Below are positions 11,226 to 21,801 of a DNA stretch of 64,000 bases, piece by piece; the stretch's first letter is position 1, and each line of letters opens with the position of its first letter. A program made the position numbers and the translations under genes. Source of the DNA: Mytilus edulis (Eukaryota > Mollusca > Bivalvia > Mytilida > Mytilidae); assembly GCF_963676685.1 (NCBI RefSeq), contig NC_092346.1, positions 77,391,821 through 77,455,820 of the forward strand, in the 5' to 3' direction. The notes below the pieces were generated by a model that worked only from the letters and a program-made list of their open reading frames with translations, searched no databases and had not been told where the DNA came from.

Positions 11226-14200
11226 CTACATATTACGAATTTTTTCAATATTAAACAAAAATTTACCTAAATTATTAAGTTCTTTCACATTGTGAACTGA
11301 TAACAACTGTATAAGTTTAAAAGTGGATGGATATTGCCAATAATATTTCTTAATGTATAGTTTTCTTACATCACTATATCTATTACATTCTAGAACAACA
11401 TGGTATTCATCTTCTACAATATTGTTATTGCACATAGTACATAATCTATTTTCTCTATCTACATTGTAATATCTGCCTGTTTCTATGTTGAGGCTATGGG
11501 CGGATATACGATATTTACATATAAAAGGTTTATATATTTGATTAACAGGTCTATCTAAATAAAATTGCAGTATATCTGTGTCATATATATATCTATAAAG
11601 TATACATTTTGATGAATTATTAAAAAAAGCATTAGCATCAGCAATAAAGGTATCTTTCATTCTTTGTTTTAACTCATGTATGAATATATCAACATTATTT
11701 ACGCTTTGTTTTAGCCATACATCATGAAAACCATATCTACATAAAATATCTTTGACTGAACATGCCCAATTCGATTTGTCATTGGGTTTTTTAAATGAAC
11801 TCTCCAACATATCTTCATAACATGCTTTAAGTATACAGTTATCAGTATTTAATAATTTAAACCAAAACTGAATCAGTCTTCTTTGTCTTTCATAATACAT
11901 TGGATAACGTCCCAATTCACAGTAAACCATGTTATTTACAGCAGTTTTTCTAACCTTTAGAATTCGTTTTAAAAAATATAAATGTACTTTCTCTATATCA
12001 TCAGCTTTATGATTACCCCACACTTCACAGCTATAATTAAGTATACTAGATACATAAGTATCAAATAAGGACAGTAACGTTTCACAGTTATAATATTCAT
12101 CTACAATTTTACTACATAAAGCAAAAACAGCTTTTCTTCCTTGATTGGCTAACATTTTTTGTGTATGTAAAAAACTGTCATTATAGTTAAAAAGAATACC
12201 CAAATATACAAAACTATCACATATATCTATTTGGTTGTTATTCAAAAACCATTTTTCTTGACTTTTTACACTACCTCTATTTCTAAACACGACCACTTTA
12301 GTTTTAGACATATTAATATATAAACCATATTCCTCTGCAGAAGAGTTTACAGTATTTATCATATTTTGCAGATCATCTATGTTCTCACTAAATAAAACAG
12401 TGTCGTCTGCATACATAAGTAAAAATAAATTTAAGGATTTCAATTCATATGACTGACAGCCATTACTGATTAGCTCTACTTCCATATCATTGACATACAA
12501 CGAGTATAATAAAGGGGATAAAGATTCCCCTTGCATCAAGCCAGTATTACAATTAAAAAAATCTGAAATTTTTCCATTACACTTTATACTAGTTTTCAAT
12601 TTAGAATACATAGATTTAATTACAGTAAGAAGTTTACCAGTAACGCCACATCTAACTAATCTCAACCACAATTTTACATGAAAAACACTATCAAACGCTT
12701 TAATATAATCGATAAAACAGCAATATAAGCGTTTACCTTTTCTTAATGACTTAGAAATCAGGGAATGAAGACAGAAGATGGCATCAGAAGTGCCGTATCC
12801 AGGACGGAATCCAAATTGTGCATCTGTCAGAGTGTTGTTAATCTTGCACCATGTTATAAGTCTTGAATTAATCAACGACGTAAATAGTTTTCCTAAATGG
12901 GTCACCAACGAAATACCTCTGTAGTTTCCAGGATCGTCAGGATTTCCTTTCTTAAAAATTGGAATTAAAATACATTTCACCCATATTTCAGGAAAATTTC
13001 CAGCACATAAAATATTGTTGAACAGTTTGCAAAGTACAGGTTTCAATAAAGTTTTACCAAACAGTATATACTCATTCATTATATCATCATAACCAGTCGA
13101 CTTGTCTCTTTTTAGTTTTTTGATGCACGAATCCAGTTCTTTTTCTGTAAACGGAAGATCAAGTTCCTCAAAAACTGTTTCCGGAGTATCACTCGTTCCA
13201 ACATTCACTTCGGGCGGTTTAGACATAAGTTTTTTAAAATGTTCCTCGAATTGGTCCAATGAAATGTTATTTTTAATGCGCTTTTTACGTTTTTTAAAAT
13301 TCTTATAGAAACGTTTCGGATTTTTCTTCCTTAGTGACGACAGCATATTTCCTCGTTGGTTCTTATAATGTCTTTTAAGTCTTGTTTCGCAGCACTTATA
13401 CTTTTGCTTTGAAAGGTTAAAGTTAATTCTGTTTTCATCCGAGCGGTATTTGTTAAAACTGTCTAATGCATTTTGATATTGTATGTATAATGTTTTGCAT
13501 TCATCGGTAAACCAAGGCTTGTCCGCATTAGATTTATAAACTTTATCGCCATTTTCACAAAATTCACACTGTTCTTTGTATGTTACTTCAGATTTCGTAT
13601 ACTGTTCATATATATCAGTTAAAAGATTATTAAGTCTTTCTACACACGTATCTATATCACTGTTTTCGTCAAAATTTACCAGTAGATCATCAAACTTTTG
13701 TGTGTTGAGTATCAATTTACTTCTGATATCATCTTCTGACCCTTCATTCCAGTTAATTATATTGAACTTAGTTTTATTACAATGACATTGACCGTAAGAC
13801 TGATTATTACCCTTAAGGTACAATTCAACTACTATTGGAGCATGACATGAATACATATTAAATGGTTCAACATAAAAAGATTTTAAACATTTAAACATTT
13901 CACTTTGTGTAAACAATAAATAATCAATAACGCTACTACCGTTTTTATTATTAAATGTTATTTTCCCACTATCTGTTCCAAATCTGCCGTTACATATACG
14001 TAGACCGGACGACTGGCATAACTGCAATATACGCTGACCAAAACTATTTGGAGGTTTAATGTCTTCAGATTTTCTATTACAAATATAACTATCATTTACA
14101 TAGTCAATAAAAGAAATACTGTTAATCAGTTCTTTATCCAATGTATCATTAACTATATTGTCCGCTTTTAGACCTACTCGTCCATTCAAGTCGCCTATCA

Positions 14201-14627
14201 CAGCCACAGTTCCTAATGTACTATAATGTTCAATATTTTCTTGCAGTATATCGAAAACATCTATATCATATTTACGGTAAAATACATTTTTATCAGGCGG
14301 AATATAAATAGCACAAATATACAAATCTAAACCATTTAAACATACATTTTTGTCAATTTTTAACCAGATCATACTATCTGCACAACAATTCAATACAGTA
14401 GTATAGGGAGTTAACCATTTCTTATAAAAAATAACTACACCTCCTCCTTTACATTTTTCTCTATACACAAATTCTTTTTCGTAGCCTTTCATTTCAAATT
14501 CATCGGGACATTTAAGCCAGCATTCATTTAGACACAATATATCATATTTATTTACTACATTCAAGAAATTTCTATCTGACAATTTCCGGATCAACCCTTT
14601 TGATATGTTCCAAGAGCAAATTTTCAA
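11226..14627 (-). CDS. LINE ORF2: AP-type endonuclease and reverse transcriptase
   Basis: 1133 residues. The N-terminal endonuclease/exonuclease/phosphatase domain (about 1-270) shows CSWNISKG, LNECW, VIGDLNGRVG (about 144) and a final SCHAPIVV in place of the usual SDH. The reverse transcriptase spans about 480-800, with NYRGISLVTHLGK, FIDYIKAFDS, GLMQGESLSPLLYSLYVND and the catalytic LLMYADDTVLF (about 738). Near the C-terminus CTMCNNNIVEDEYHVVLEC is a CCHC-like zinc motif seen in many LINE proteins. The enzyme nicks target DNA and primes cDNA synthesis there. No stop or frameshift is seen. Confidence 0.92.
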   Translation of the reverse strand: MKICSWNISKGLIRKLSDRNFLNVVNKYDILCLNECWLKCPDEFEMKGYEKEFVYREKCKGGGVVIFYKKWLTPYTTVLNCCADSMIWLKIDKNVCLNGLDLYICAIYIPPDKNVFYRKYDIDVFDILQENIEHYSTLGTVAVIGDLNGRVGLKADNIVNDTLDKELINSISFIDYVNDSYICNRKSEDIKPPNSFGQRILQLCQSSGLRICNGRFGTDSGKITFNNKNGSSVIDYLLFTQSEMFKCLKSFYVEPFNMYSCHAPIVVELYLKGNNQSYGQCHCNKTKFNIINWNEGSEDDIRSKLILNTQKFDDLLVNFDENSDIDTCVERLNNLLTDIYEQYTKSEVTYKEQCEFCENGDKVYKSNADKPWFTDECKTLYIQYQNALDSFNKYRSDENRINFNLSKQKYKCCETRLKRHYKNQRGNMLSSLRKKNPKRFYKNFKKRKKRIKNNISLDQFEEHFKKLMSKPPEVNVGTSDTPETVFEELDLPFTEKELDSCIKKLKRDKSTGYDDIMNEYILFGKTLLKPVLCKLFNNILCAGNFPEIWVKCILIPIFKKGNPDDPGNYRGISLVTHLGKLFTSLINSRLITWCKINNTLTDAQFGFRPGYGTSDAIFCLHSLISKSLRKGKRLYCCFIDYIKAFDSVFHVKLWLRLVRCGVTGKLLTVIKSMYSKLKTSIKCNGKISDFFNCNTGLMQGESLSPLLYSLYVNDMEVELISNGCQSYELKSLNLFLLMYADDTVLFSENIDDLQNMINTVNSSAEEYGLYINMSKTKVVVFRNRGSVKSQEKWFLNNNQIDICDSFVYLGILFNYNDSFLHTQKMLANQGRKAVFALCSKIVDEYYNCETLLSLFDTYVSSILNYSCEVWGNHKADDIEKVHLYFLKRILKVRKTAVNNMVYCELGRYPMYYERQRRLIQFWFKLLNTDNCILKACYEDMLESSFKKPNDKSNWACSVKDILCRYGFHDVWLKQSVNNVDIFIHELKQRMKDTFIADANAFFNNSSKCILYRYIYDTDILQFYLDRPVNQIYKPFICKYRISAHSLNIETGRYYNVDRENRLCTMCNNNIVEDEYHVVLECNRYSDVRKLYIKKYYWQYPSTFKLIQLLSVHNVKELNNLGKFLFNIEKIRNM

Positions 14628-14666
14628 GGAACCACTATTTTTAGCACAATCATTCTCCGCTACCTC

Positions 14667-15815
14667 CTATTCCTTCCATAGCTCACCATTAACATACAAT
14701 TTGTCTCCAGCAATATAAGCTTTTTTGTTTTTTTTCCTTTCTTTGAGCATGATGGGTACCAGTTTTTTCCGTCTTTCTAGAACCTCTTTGGGATACTGTG
14801 GGCTTATACCATAATTGGTGTTTTTTAAACGGTTTGAGACACTGCAGATTATTTCACGATCCTCGAATTTTCTAAATTTCACCACAATTGGTCTTGGTTT
14901 GGCTGCTCCATCTTTCCTTTTTCCTAAGCGATACGCTTTTTCCAAGGTTATCTTGTCTTTTGCGTTTTCTATTTTCAGTTGGTTTCCACAGAATTCCAAA
15001 ATTTTGTTTACACAGTTTTCATTATATGTTGATCCCGTTGCACCCCCCTTTTCTCCCGTTGCACCCCCCTTTTCTCCCGTTGCACCCCCCTTGGCTCCTT
15101 CATTGTTTTCACTAGCTTCCTCAAGTTCAAAGAATACTAAATTTTGCTTTAGATTTTGGGATTCAATATCCACTAGTTTATCACGAACCTCTTTGTTTTC
15201 ATTTTTCGTCAATTCTACACCAGAGTTAATAGTGTCTACTTTTAATTTCAAACCTTTTAGATCGTCGTGTGCATTTGACAGAAATTGTGCACTTTGTTCT
15301 AATGTGCTAATGCGCTTTTTACAGTCTATAATTTCGTTATCCATAGAACCAAATTTTGTTTCCATTTTGTTTAATCGGGACTCTATTTTGTCAAGTGTTG
15401 TTAATTTTGTTTCTATATTGGCCATCCTTTGACACATTTCTTGAAGTGTACGTTCTATCCCCTGTATATTGGGCGGGGGCGTTACGTGAGCTAAAGGTGG
15501 TGGGGGGTACTGTTGATATGTTTGGAAAGGTTGGTATCCTATCGGTGAACTAGCCATTGGGCCGGTGTATTGTTGATTGGAATTATTCATCGGAAAGTTT
15601 TGATTGTAACTACTACTTGAGTTGTTTTCATTTGAACACAAATAAGACTGTGTATTGTTATTTACCTTCGTACATTTTCTTTTATCAAGGAAACTCGTCT
15701 GGTCTGATGACGAAGAATCATTCACAGATTTTTTAGAATTTCGTTGTGGACGTTTCCTCTTTCCTCCTCTAGGATTCCCAGAATAGTTTCCTCCTCTAGG
15801 CTTTCCTCTAGGCAT
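14667..15815 (-). CDS. LINE ORF1 protein (coiled coil, RNA-binding type)
   Basis: 382 residues. A basic N-terminus rich in RGG-like and Lys-Arg runs (PRGKPRGGNYSGNPRGGKRK) is followed by a Ser/Asn/Gln/Pro-rich linker to about residue 115. A coiled coil lies at about 120-215, with repeated heptad-like RMANIETKLTTLDKIE patterns. A C-terminal domain (about 255-382) has the AYRLGKRK and PRPIVVKFRKFEDRE pattern of L1-type ORF1 proteins, which bind their own RNA as a chaperone. Between the coiled coil and the C-terminal domain, the heptapeptide GGATGEK occurs in near-perfect triplicate, encoded by a 21-bp repeat at about 15038-15100. Function is inferred from architecture and position. Confidence 0.8.
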   Translation of the reverse strand: MPRGKPRGGNYSGNPRGGKRKRPQRNSKKSVNDSSSSDQTSFLDKRKCTKVNNNTQSYLCSNENNSSSSYNQNFPMNNSNQQYTGPMASSPIGYQPFQTYQQYPPPPLAHVTPPPNIQGIERTLQEMCQRMANIETKLTTLDKIESRLNKMETKFGSMDNEIIDCKKRISTLEQSAQFLSNAHDDLKGLKLKVDTINSGVELTKNENKEVRDKLVDIESQNLKQNLVFFELEEASENNEGAKGGATGEKGGATGEKGGATGSTYNENCVNKILEFCGNQLKIENAKDKITLEKAYRLGKRKDGAAKPRPIVVKFRKFEDREIICSVSNRLKNTNYGISPQYPKEVLERRKKLVPIMLKERKKNKKAYIAGDKLYVNGELWKE

Positions 15816-15960
15816 CCCAGAGTAGTTTTATCACTAACAAACACATTTTATTCAGGTTTACAGTCTTTTGTTTGCAATAAATCCCATATAACAATAAAAA
15901 TTTTCACAATTCAAATTTTCCTGCCATTTTCACTGACGCATGCGCTTAAGGAAAATCATA

Positions 15961-17098
15961 TCAGTAATCATATCTGATGAGAGACCATTAATTGATTAAT
16001 TGTTCAGAGTTGTTAAATATAAATGTAGAGCAAGATTTGAAGTGTCTGAAAATCAAGTATTAAATAAAATATGATCACTAAAAACAATGAATATATATGG
16101 AAATATATATAATTTCTGGACCATACATTGCCATATGAGTATCTGGACCATACATGTATGTGTACAGCAAAATATTGTCCTAAAATAATCCCCAAAGACA
16201 ATATTTCATAACTTTGTAATTTGTAAATTGTATCATGAAACTCACCCACAGTCATGACAGTGTCCCTTTCTATGAAATAATGTCCAGAGAAGGACAAATT
16301 TCCTGAATTCCATATGAAATGTCCATATACTGATAAAATTTCATAGATGAATAGCATGAAATTTTGTCTTGTTAAAGGGAGGCTATCCAAGGTTTAGAAA
16401 ATATTTCATGGATGGATTGTCATAAAAATTTGTCTCATGAGAGAGTGGTTATAAACATTTAGCATCTTATATATTATATCATTATTAGTGTTTTATTTGA
16501 TTGATAATAAACAAACTAGATGGAATACATTATTTCCTTGAACGGGGTGTACCCTAAACGTTGCCTATAATTGCTTATGATTCCACTTCATTTGAACTTT
16601 GGTTGATAGTATTAATTATCTTATTCACAATCATTCCACATCTCCTTACTTTTATATGAACCAACAACAACCACTGAACTACAGGCTCCTGACTAAATAG
16701 GACAAGCACATATTTATCGCCTTTCTCACCTGTTTTTCGAGAATACTAGAATTCTTTGTTTTGCCAAAATCTGCATAGGAAATTTGGACTTCATTGAACC
16801 TATAAATTTGTGATTCATGATGATGCATACCCATGGTGCAATGAAATATAGCTTTTGGTATAATAGTAAAAAAAAAAACCTTCAGGAGTCCTCCAATGGT
16901 TTTGGTCAGATTGACCTTTTCAGAGCTCTTATAAAGTTCATCATTTGTCTGAACATAATGAAATAGTTTCTGCCTATCTGTGCAACAGATGTTTTTTGAG
17001 ATAAATGCAAAATCATGAAAATAAGACAAAATTATTACTAAAGGGGAATAACTCATAATTGAGTCATCTGAGAATTTTCATGGAAATAGAAAACCTGT
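15961..17098. other. Intergenic DNA with repeat fragments
   Basis: No gene is recognised. A degraded repeat of the GATGTGGTATGA type is present inverted near 16540-16650 (ends CATTCCACATCTCC). The minus-strand open frames of 125 codons at 16013-16390 and 16679-17056 lack motifs and are not called. Confidence 0.4.
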
Positions 17099-17284
17099 GT
17101 CGCTCACCTTGGTCTATGTGCATATTAAACAAAGGACACAGATCGTCAGATGGATTCATTCGTTACAGAGGAGAAGATTTTTGTAAAAGTTAACGGCGGA
17201 CGATAGATGACGGCTGACAGACGACGGACGAAGGATGCCAAGTGATGAGAAAAGCTCACTTGGCCCTTTGGCCAGGTGAGCTAA
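17099..17284 (+). mobile_element. Short AGGTGAGCTA element
   Basis: The left end GTCGCTCACCTTGG pairs with the right end CCAGGTGAGCTAAAA. The interior contains GACGACGGACGAAGGATG and GCTCACTTGGCCCTTTGG. The same ends (TCGCTCACCTGA and TCAGGTGAGCTAAAA) bound the much larger nest at 49033-52441, so this is a short member of one family. Confidence 0.6.
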
Positions 17285-17739
17285 AAATGTGTACTTGTTC
17301 AGTATAAATAAACATCATATTAAACTCCAAAACATGAAAATGAACTAAAATTTAAAATTTAAAAAAACATACAAGACTAACAAATGCCAGAGGCTCCTGA
17401 CTTGGGACTGGAGCAAAATGTTAAATCTTTCAAAAAGTTTTAGATGGACAACAGAGGAAGGACAAATGATGGACAAAGACTTATATCAATTAATTAGGCC
17501 AGGTCATGATCAGAGTTATTCAAGTATAACATGATGGCATCATGCCAACAGACCACATAAACCATCTATTTGTCCCTCCTTAGATAATTTAACAAGAAAA
17601 GTTTGATTGTTTTTAGGCTAAAGAATAATTATAAAGTTTTTTAACTTGTACTATTGGAACTACAGGGGTGCATGCCTACAACCTTTGACTGTCCATGAGG
17701 GTCTCACACGTTACAGTATAAATGTAGGCCCTGTCTCTG

Positions 17740-18014
17740 TAAGGGAGCTACCATTTGATTTTTATCGGGGGGGAGGGGTGGGGGGGCTAGGACGAAATTT
17801 AAAAAAAAATAGGCAGGACAGGAGTTTTGAGTAAAAAAAAAAGGCAGGATGAGACACTTGCAAAAAAAAAAAGTCAGGACGACAATTTAGGTAAAAAAAA
17901 GTGAGGATCAACTTAAAAAAAAAGGCAGGACCGAACAGAGTGAAAAATAAAAAGGCAGGACAGAGATTACAGCTAAAAAAAATGCAGGACAAAAATTAAA
18001 TGGTAGCTCCCTAA
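17740..18014. mobile_element. MITE with AGGGAGCTACCATTTGAT ends, copy 1
   Basis: The terminal inverted repeat of about 20 bp starts TAAGGGAGCTACCATTTGAT and is mirrored by AAATGGTAGCTCCCTAA. The interior is a degenerate tandem of A-runs separated by GGCAGGACA-type blocks, and a G-run follows the left end. A second copy, inverted, is at 56060-56356. Confidence 0.8.
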
Positions 18015-18284
18015 GCACCTTTTTGGGCATTTGAATCATTCAGTACATATTTTTATAACTACTTCACAGTATAGCTTACATGTCTATTCAGGCGCGTAGC
18101 TATGTTTACGTCAAAACTTCCGGGCGTACACTTGAATTTTGATAAAAAATATTTTAATCTAAAGAAATTAAAAAAGAATTTGTAATTAAGAAGCACATCA
18201 GCTTAAAAATTCTTTCTTCAATAGCTTGTAATTGCGGAATTTTACTTTTCAGCCAAATGGTATCATATATTATATTTAAAATTG

Positions 18285-18475
18285 AGAATGGAAATGGGGA
18301 ATGTGCCAAAGAGACAACAACCCGACCATAGAAAAAAAAACCAGCAGAAGGTCACCAACAGGTCTTCAATGTAGCGAAAAATTCCCGCACCCGGAGGCAT
18401 CCTTCAGCTGGCCCCTAAACAAATATATACTAGTTTAGTGATAATGAACGCCATACTAATTTCCAAATTGTACAC
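18285..18475 (+). repeat. Dispersed repeat (GGAAATGGGGAATGTG family)
   Basis: Second copy of the repeat at 1815-1965: same GAGAATGGAAATGGGGAATG start, GACAACAACCCGACC core, CAGCTGGCCCCTAAAC block and ATATACTAGTTTAG tail. Confidence 0.6.
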
Positions 18476-18484
18476 AAGAAACTA

Positions 18485-20220
18485 AATCCGCGCTTCATAC
18501 AAAATGTACTTCGGTCAACGCTTTTACACCCCAATAAATTTACAAAAAGAAGCATTCAATATTCTTAAATAACATTTTCTGACATTATTTAATTTGCCCA
18601 ACATAAAAGACAAATATTTCTTATAACATTCCATTCAATCAAAAAAGGTGTCACTTGTTTAATACTCTTTTTATCATGTTTATTAATTTTAATTTATACA
18701 AACTGATCCAAATTTTTCATCTCACTGGATGTTGGTATTTGGACGCATCATCAGGCACCTACTGTATGTGTCAGTTTCTTGGAATGTATTAACCAGTTAG
18801 CTAAAAAAAAAAACACTCAATTATATTTCATGGAAACATGTAAATTTGCAATATAATGTTATAAATTTGACAAAATCTATCATGTATCAATTATCATATT
18901 TTACAACCTTTTCAACTTCTGAGTATTCTTTTCTTTTGAAGGTGCGTAACGAACAGATCTACCTGAAAACCAATGCAGGTGATTCACTGGTGAACTTTTT
19001 GTTAAAATGGTTATAAAATGTGTTTGTCTAGAGTCAGATGCGTACATGGTTTGTCTGACACATGCTTTGTCAACAGAAAGAGAGGAAGTAATGGGGTTAT
19101 TGATAGGCGAGGTAATGGGATAATTTTTCGAACTGTATTTTAATTTATATCCTTCATCAACCAACAGTAATGCAACACTTACAACTTACAACTTACAGCT
19201 TCTTTCCTGGTGCCATCAAAACAATCTAAGACTTGATAATTAAGCTTACAAACAGAACTGTTAAGATTTATATAATGCAAAGGTTTTCCAAATCAGCCCA
19301 ATATAGAAGAAGAAGAAGATGCTTTATTTCCATAAAATGGGCTCACAAGGAGCATAGGAGCATAATATAATATCATTATAATACTATTCTTTTACATATA
19401 TAATAAACAATACAGTATGGAAAGTTACAAACACAAATAAGGAACAGTTTTCATATAATTTTTAGTAGTATATATATATATATAAAACCTTCGTCTCAGG
19501 CACACCTCTAGAAAGTAACACAAAAAATAAAAATACTGTGAGTAGGCTAAATATATCTAGCTGAACTGCAGGCAGTGGCGTAGCTAAGCCATTTCTACAT
19601 GTACGCCCGAACCTCGACAAGGGTCTGAAGGCCTCTTGGTAGTGGGTAATTGATGGGGTGGAAGTTAACGAGTTTTCGAGAATGATATATCATTTCTGTC
19701 ATGAAAACTCAATAGCAACATCTATATACATGTATACTTTACAGTCTTATTCATAAAGGGTTCCGTGGGACCCTTGGTTTCGCCAGTGATTGCTGCTTTC
19801 AGCGTAAATGTGTTAGGTTGACTGCTAAAAAATGAATCCCATTTATCAGTCAAATACAGGATAAAAAAATCAAATGTTTTCTTTTGAAACTTTTTCTTTG
19901 TCTTGAATACCAGCTACTGCCCAAGTTTCATGACAATCTATGAAGGTTTAAAAATGTATCATATGAAAAAAAATATAATCCCCGACCGTCTGTAATTTAA
20001 AAAAAAAAAGATAAATCTGTCTGTCAGTATAATACTGAAAAATGAAGAAATAAAATTATATACTTTCAAAATTTTGCTTCAAAAATAAGTCATAAAAAAA
20101 GCTTCTGCCAAAGTTCCATAAAATTGGTTGAAGATCTGAAAAAGTAATTGATGCGAAACAAACTTTAACCCAGACTGTATCTACTTATTTGACTTTAAAA
20201 ACTTTTATCAGTAAAATAAA
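18485..20220. other. Intergenic DNA, fragment of a LINE 3' end
   Basis: No host gene is recognised. At 19300-19470 (minus sense) a tail of GAA repeats next to GATGCTTTATTTCCATAAAA resembles the 3' end of a LINE, similar in layout to 11071-11130. Text at 19571-19590 (GTGGCGTAGCTAAG) is a common repeat start. The 87-codon minus frame at 18901-19164 is unassigned. Confidence 0.35.
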
Positions 20221-20224
20221 ATAT

Positions 20225-20390
20225 ATTATACAAATATAGCCTTTGAATGAGATCGATACAAGGATATATTGACCTGAAAGAAGTACATTGATTGAGGACG
20301 AAGTCCGAGGTCGAAATACTTCTTTGGGTCGATATATATATATATCCTGTATTGACCTCATACAAAGGCTATATTTGTTATATTATTAAT
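20225..20390. repeat. Imperfect palindrome about 165 bp
   Basis: The left arm reads CAAATATAGCCTTTGAATGA and on to GAAGAAGTACATTGATTGAGG-like sequence. The right arm reads back as AACAAATATAGCCTTTGTAT followed by GAGGTCAATACAGG. The arms are inverted copies with scattered differences and a short ATATAT centre. Likely a foldback or MITE relic. Confidence 0.55.
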
Positions 20391-20899
20391 TTCCGACCAT
20401 ATTTGTATCAAAATCGTCATTTGATTTTGTTTGAATTTTATAGATATCATATTGTCTTCTTGACAATAACAAAATATTTAATTTACTTTTTTTTGGTTTG
20501 ATGGACAAATCTTATGACATAATACTATATTTGAAGATTTTTTTCGTCAAATAATCGATCACAGATATCCTTGCAAAATGTTTAACAAAAATATCCTGAA
20601 ATTCATTACATGACGTCACACAAAGTATATCAGTTTTTAGATATTCTAAAAATAACCGTGCAATATGCGTTTTGCTGTGCAATATATGCTTTTTGCTATC
20701 TGCCGTTTTCTTTCTACCTTCGAAAATATAGTTTAACATGTGACTATCGGCAAACGAATCAAATTTGTTAAAATATACGAATTAATAATATATATATATA
20801 TTCATCATTATGCTCTGCATACTCTTTTGATCATAAAAAGTTTCTGTTCAACTTCTGTTTTAGTGAAGGTTTGAAAAATTATTGATGTTTAGATTGTTT

Positions 20900-21000
20900 T
20901 TATACTGAGCCTAATATTGAAGCCGCCGCCGCCGACGAAATTTAGAATCTCTATGTCTTGCTTTCGCGACATAAATGACACCAGCACCAGCTTGAAAAAA
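20900..21000 (-). repeat. Dispersed repeat with GCCGCCGCC core
   Basis: GAAGCCGCCGCCGCCGACGA followed by TCTCTATGTCTTGCTTTCGC and GACATAAATGA. It matches, inverted, the stretch at 58938-59000 (GTCTCGCCTGCAATTTCTCT, GCGGCGGCGTTAAC). Confidence 0.5.
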
Positions 21001-21111
21001 ATACAAACCACACATTAAATCTCTGCAGATAATGAATAGGTTTAAACAAGGGGAAAGTGATTAAAACTCACAGTAGATTCAGGACTATTAAAGAAAACGA
21101 ACACATATATA

Positions 21112-21450
21112 TTTTTGGTAGATATAATAGTAGGAAAAATGCATGATATAGGTTTTGGTTAAGTTTATAAAGCAGATCTAATATGAGGATTTAAGTCAAA
21201 TCAGTGAACATGAATTTGACAACCAATTCCCCTTTAAGCAGTTGCAACATTCATTAGTGAATAGAATTTTTGGTGGATATAATAGTAGTAAAAATGCATA
21301 TACATTTTGGTTAAGTTAATAAATCTTATTATCTAATATGAGAATTTAAGGAAAATCAGTGAACATGAATTTGACAACCAATGTCCCTGTAAGCAGTTGC
21401 AACATTCATGACTAAATCAAATTTTTGGTAGATATAATAGTAGTAAAAAT
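21112..21450 (+). repeat. Tandem repeat, period about 155 bp, just over two units
   Basis: TTTTTGGTAGATATAATAGTA recurs at about 21112, 21267 and 21422. Units also share GTGAACATGAATTTGACAACC and AGCAGTTGCAACATTCAT. The unit tail resembles the right end of the TTAA element at 49751-50393. Confidence 0.65.
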
Positions 21451-21681
21451 GGTCCATTGAATATATGCATATATCATTAAGGTCATAACCATGATTATAG
21501 TATGTTATGTTCTTTCCCAAAACTTATTTGTAAGCAGTATGTGAAACTGAGTATTAATATTAATGATTGCATAAATTATCTTCATGATAAATTAACATTT
21601 TCCATGTCCAATTCTTCATTTGTCATATTTCATCCACTTACTAATGAAATAATAAGTTCTACTTTTTTCTTCTTTTCCTAG

Positions 21682-21801
21682 ATTGACGAGAATCGTATAT
21701 CTCACATCTCAGCTGTTATCATGCTACAGAGATCAGATAAACAGGCTGACAGAGTAGAAATATCACCAGAACAGTTGTCAGATGCTTCCACTAAGGCAGA
21801 G
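21682..21801 (+). CDS. BRCC36 exon (start of the visible part)
   Basis: 120 bases, phase 0, after a TTCTTTTCCTAG acceptor and before GTACAG. It encodes IDENRISHISAV to DASTKAE. The upstream exons of the gene were not found within the 5.7 kb before it. Confidence 0.9.

Larger units (their letters stand above)
11071..15960 (-). mobile_element. Full-length two-ORF LINE retrotransposon
   Basis: The element has ORF1 (15815-14667), a 39-base spacer, ORF2 (14627-11226), and a 3' end at 11085-11071 formed by a simple ATT-repeat tail. Both ORFs are uninterrupted, which suggests recent insertion and possibly a still active copy. The 5' boundary is not fixed: sequence up to about 15960 may be its 5' UTR. 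I could not see an unambiguous target-site duplication. The clade is not settled by eye. Confidence 0.85.

Noticed and set aside
14815..15432. 205-codon plus-strand frame
   Set aside because: Shadow of LINE ORF1 on the other strand.
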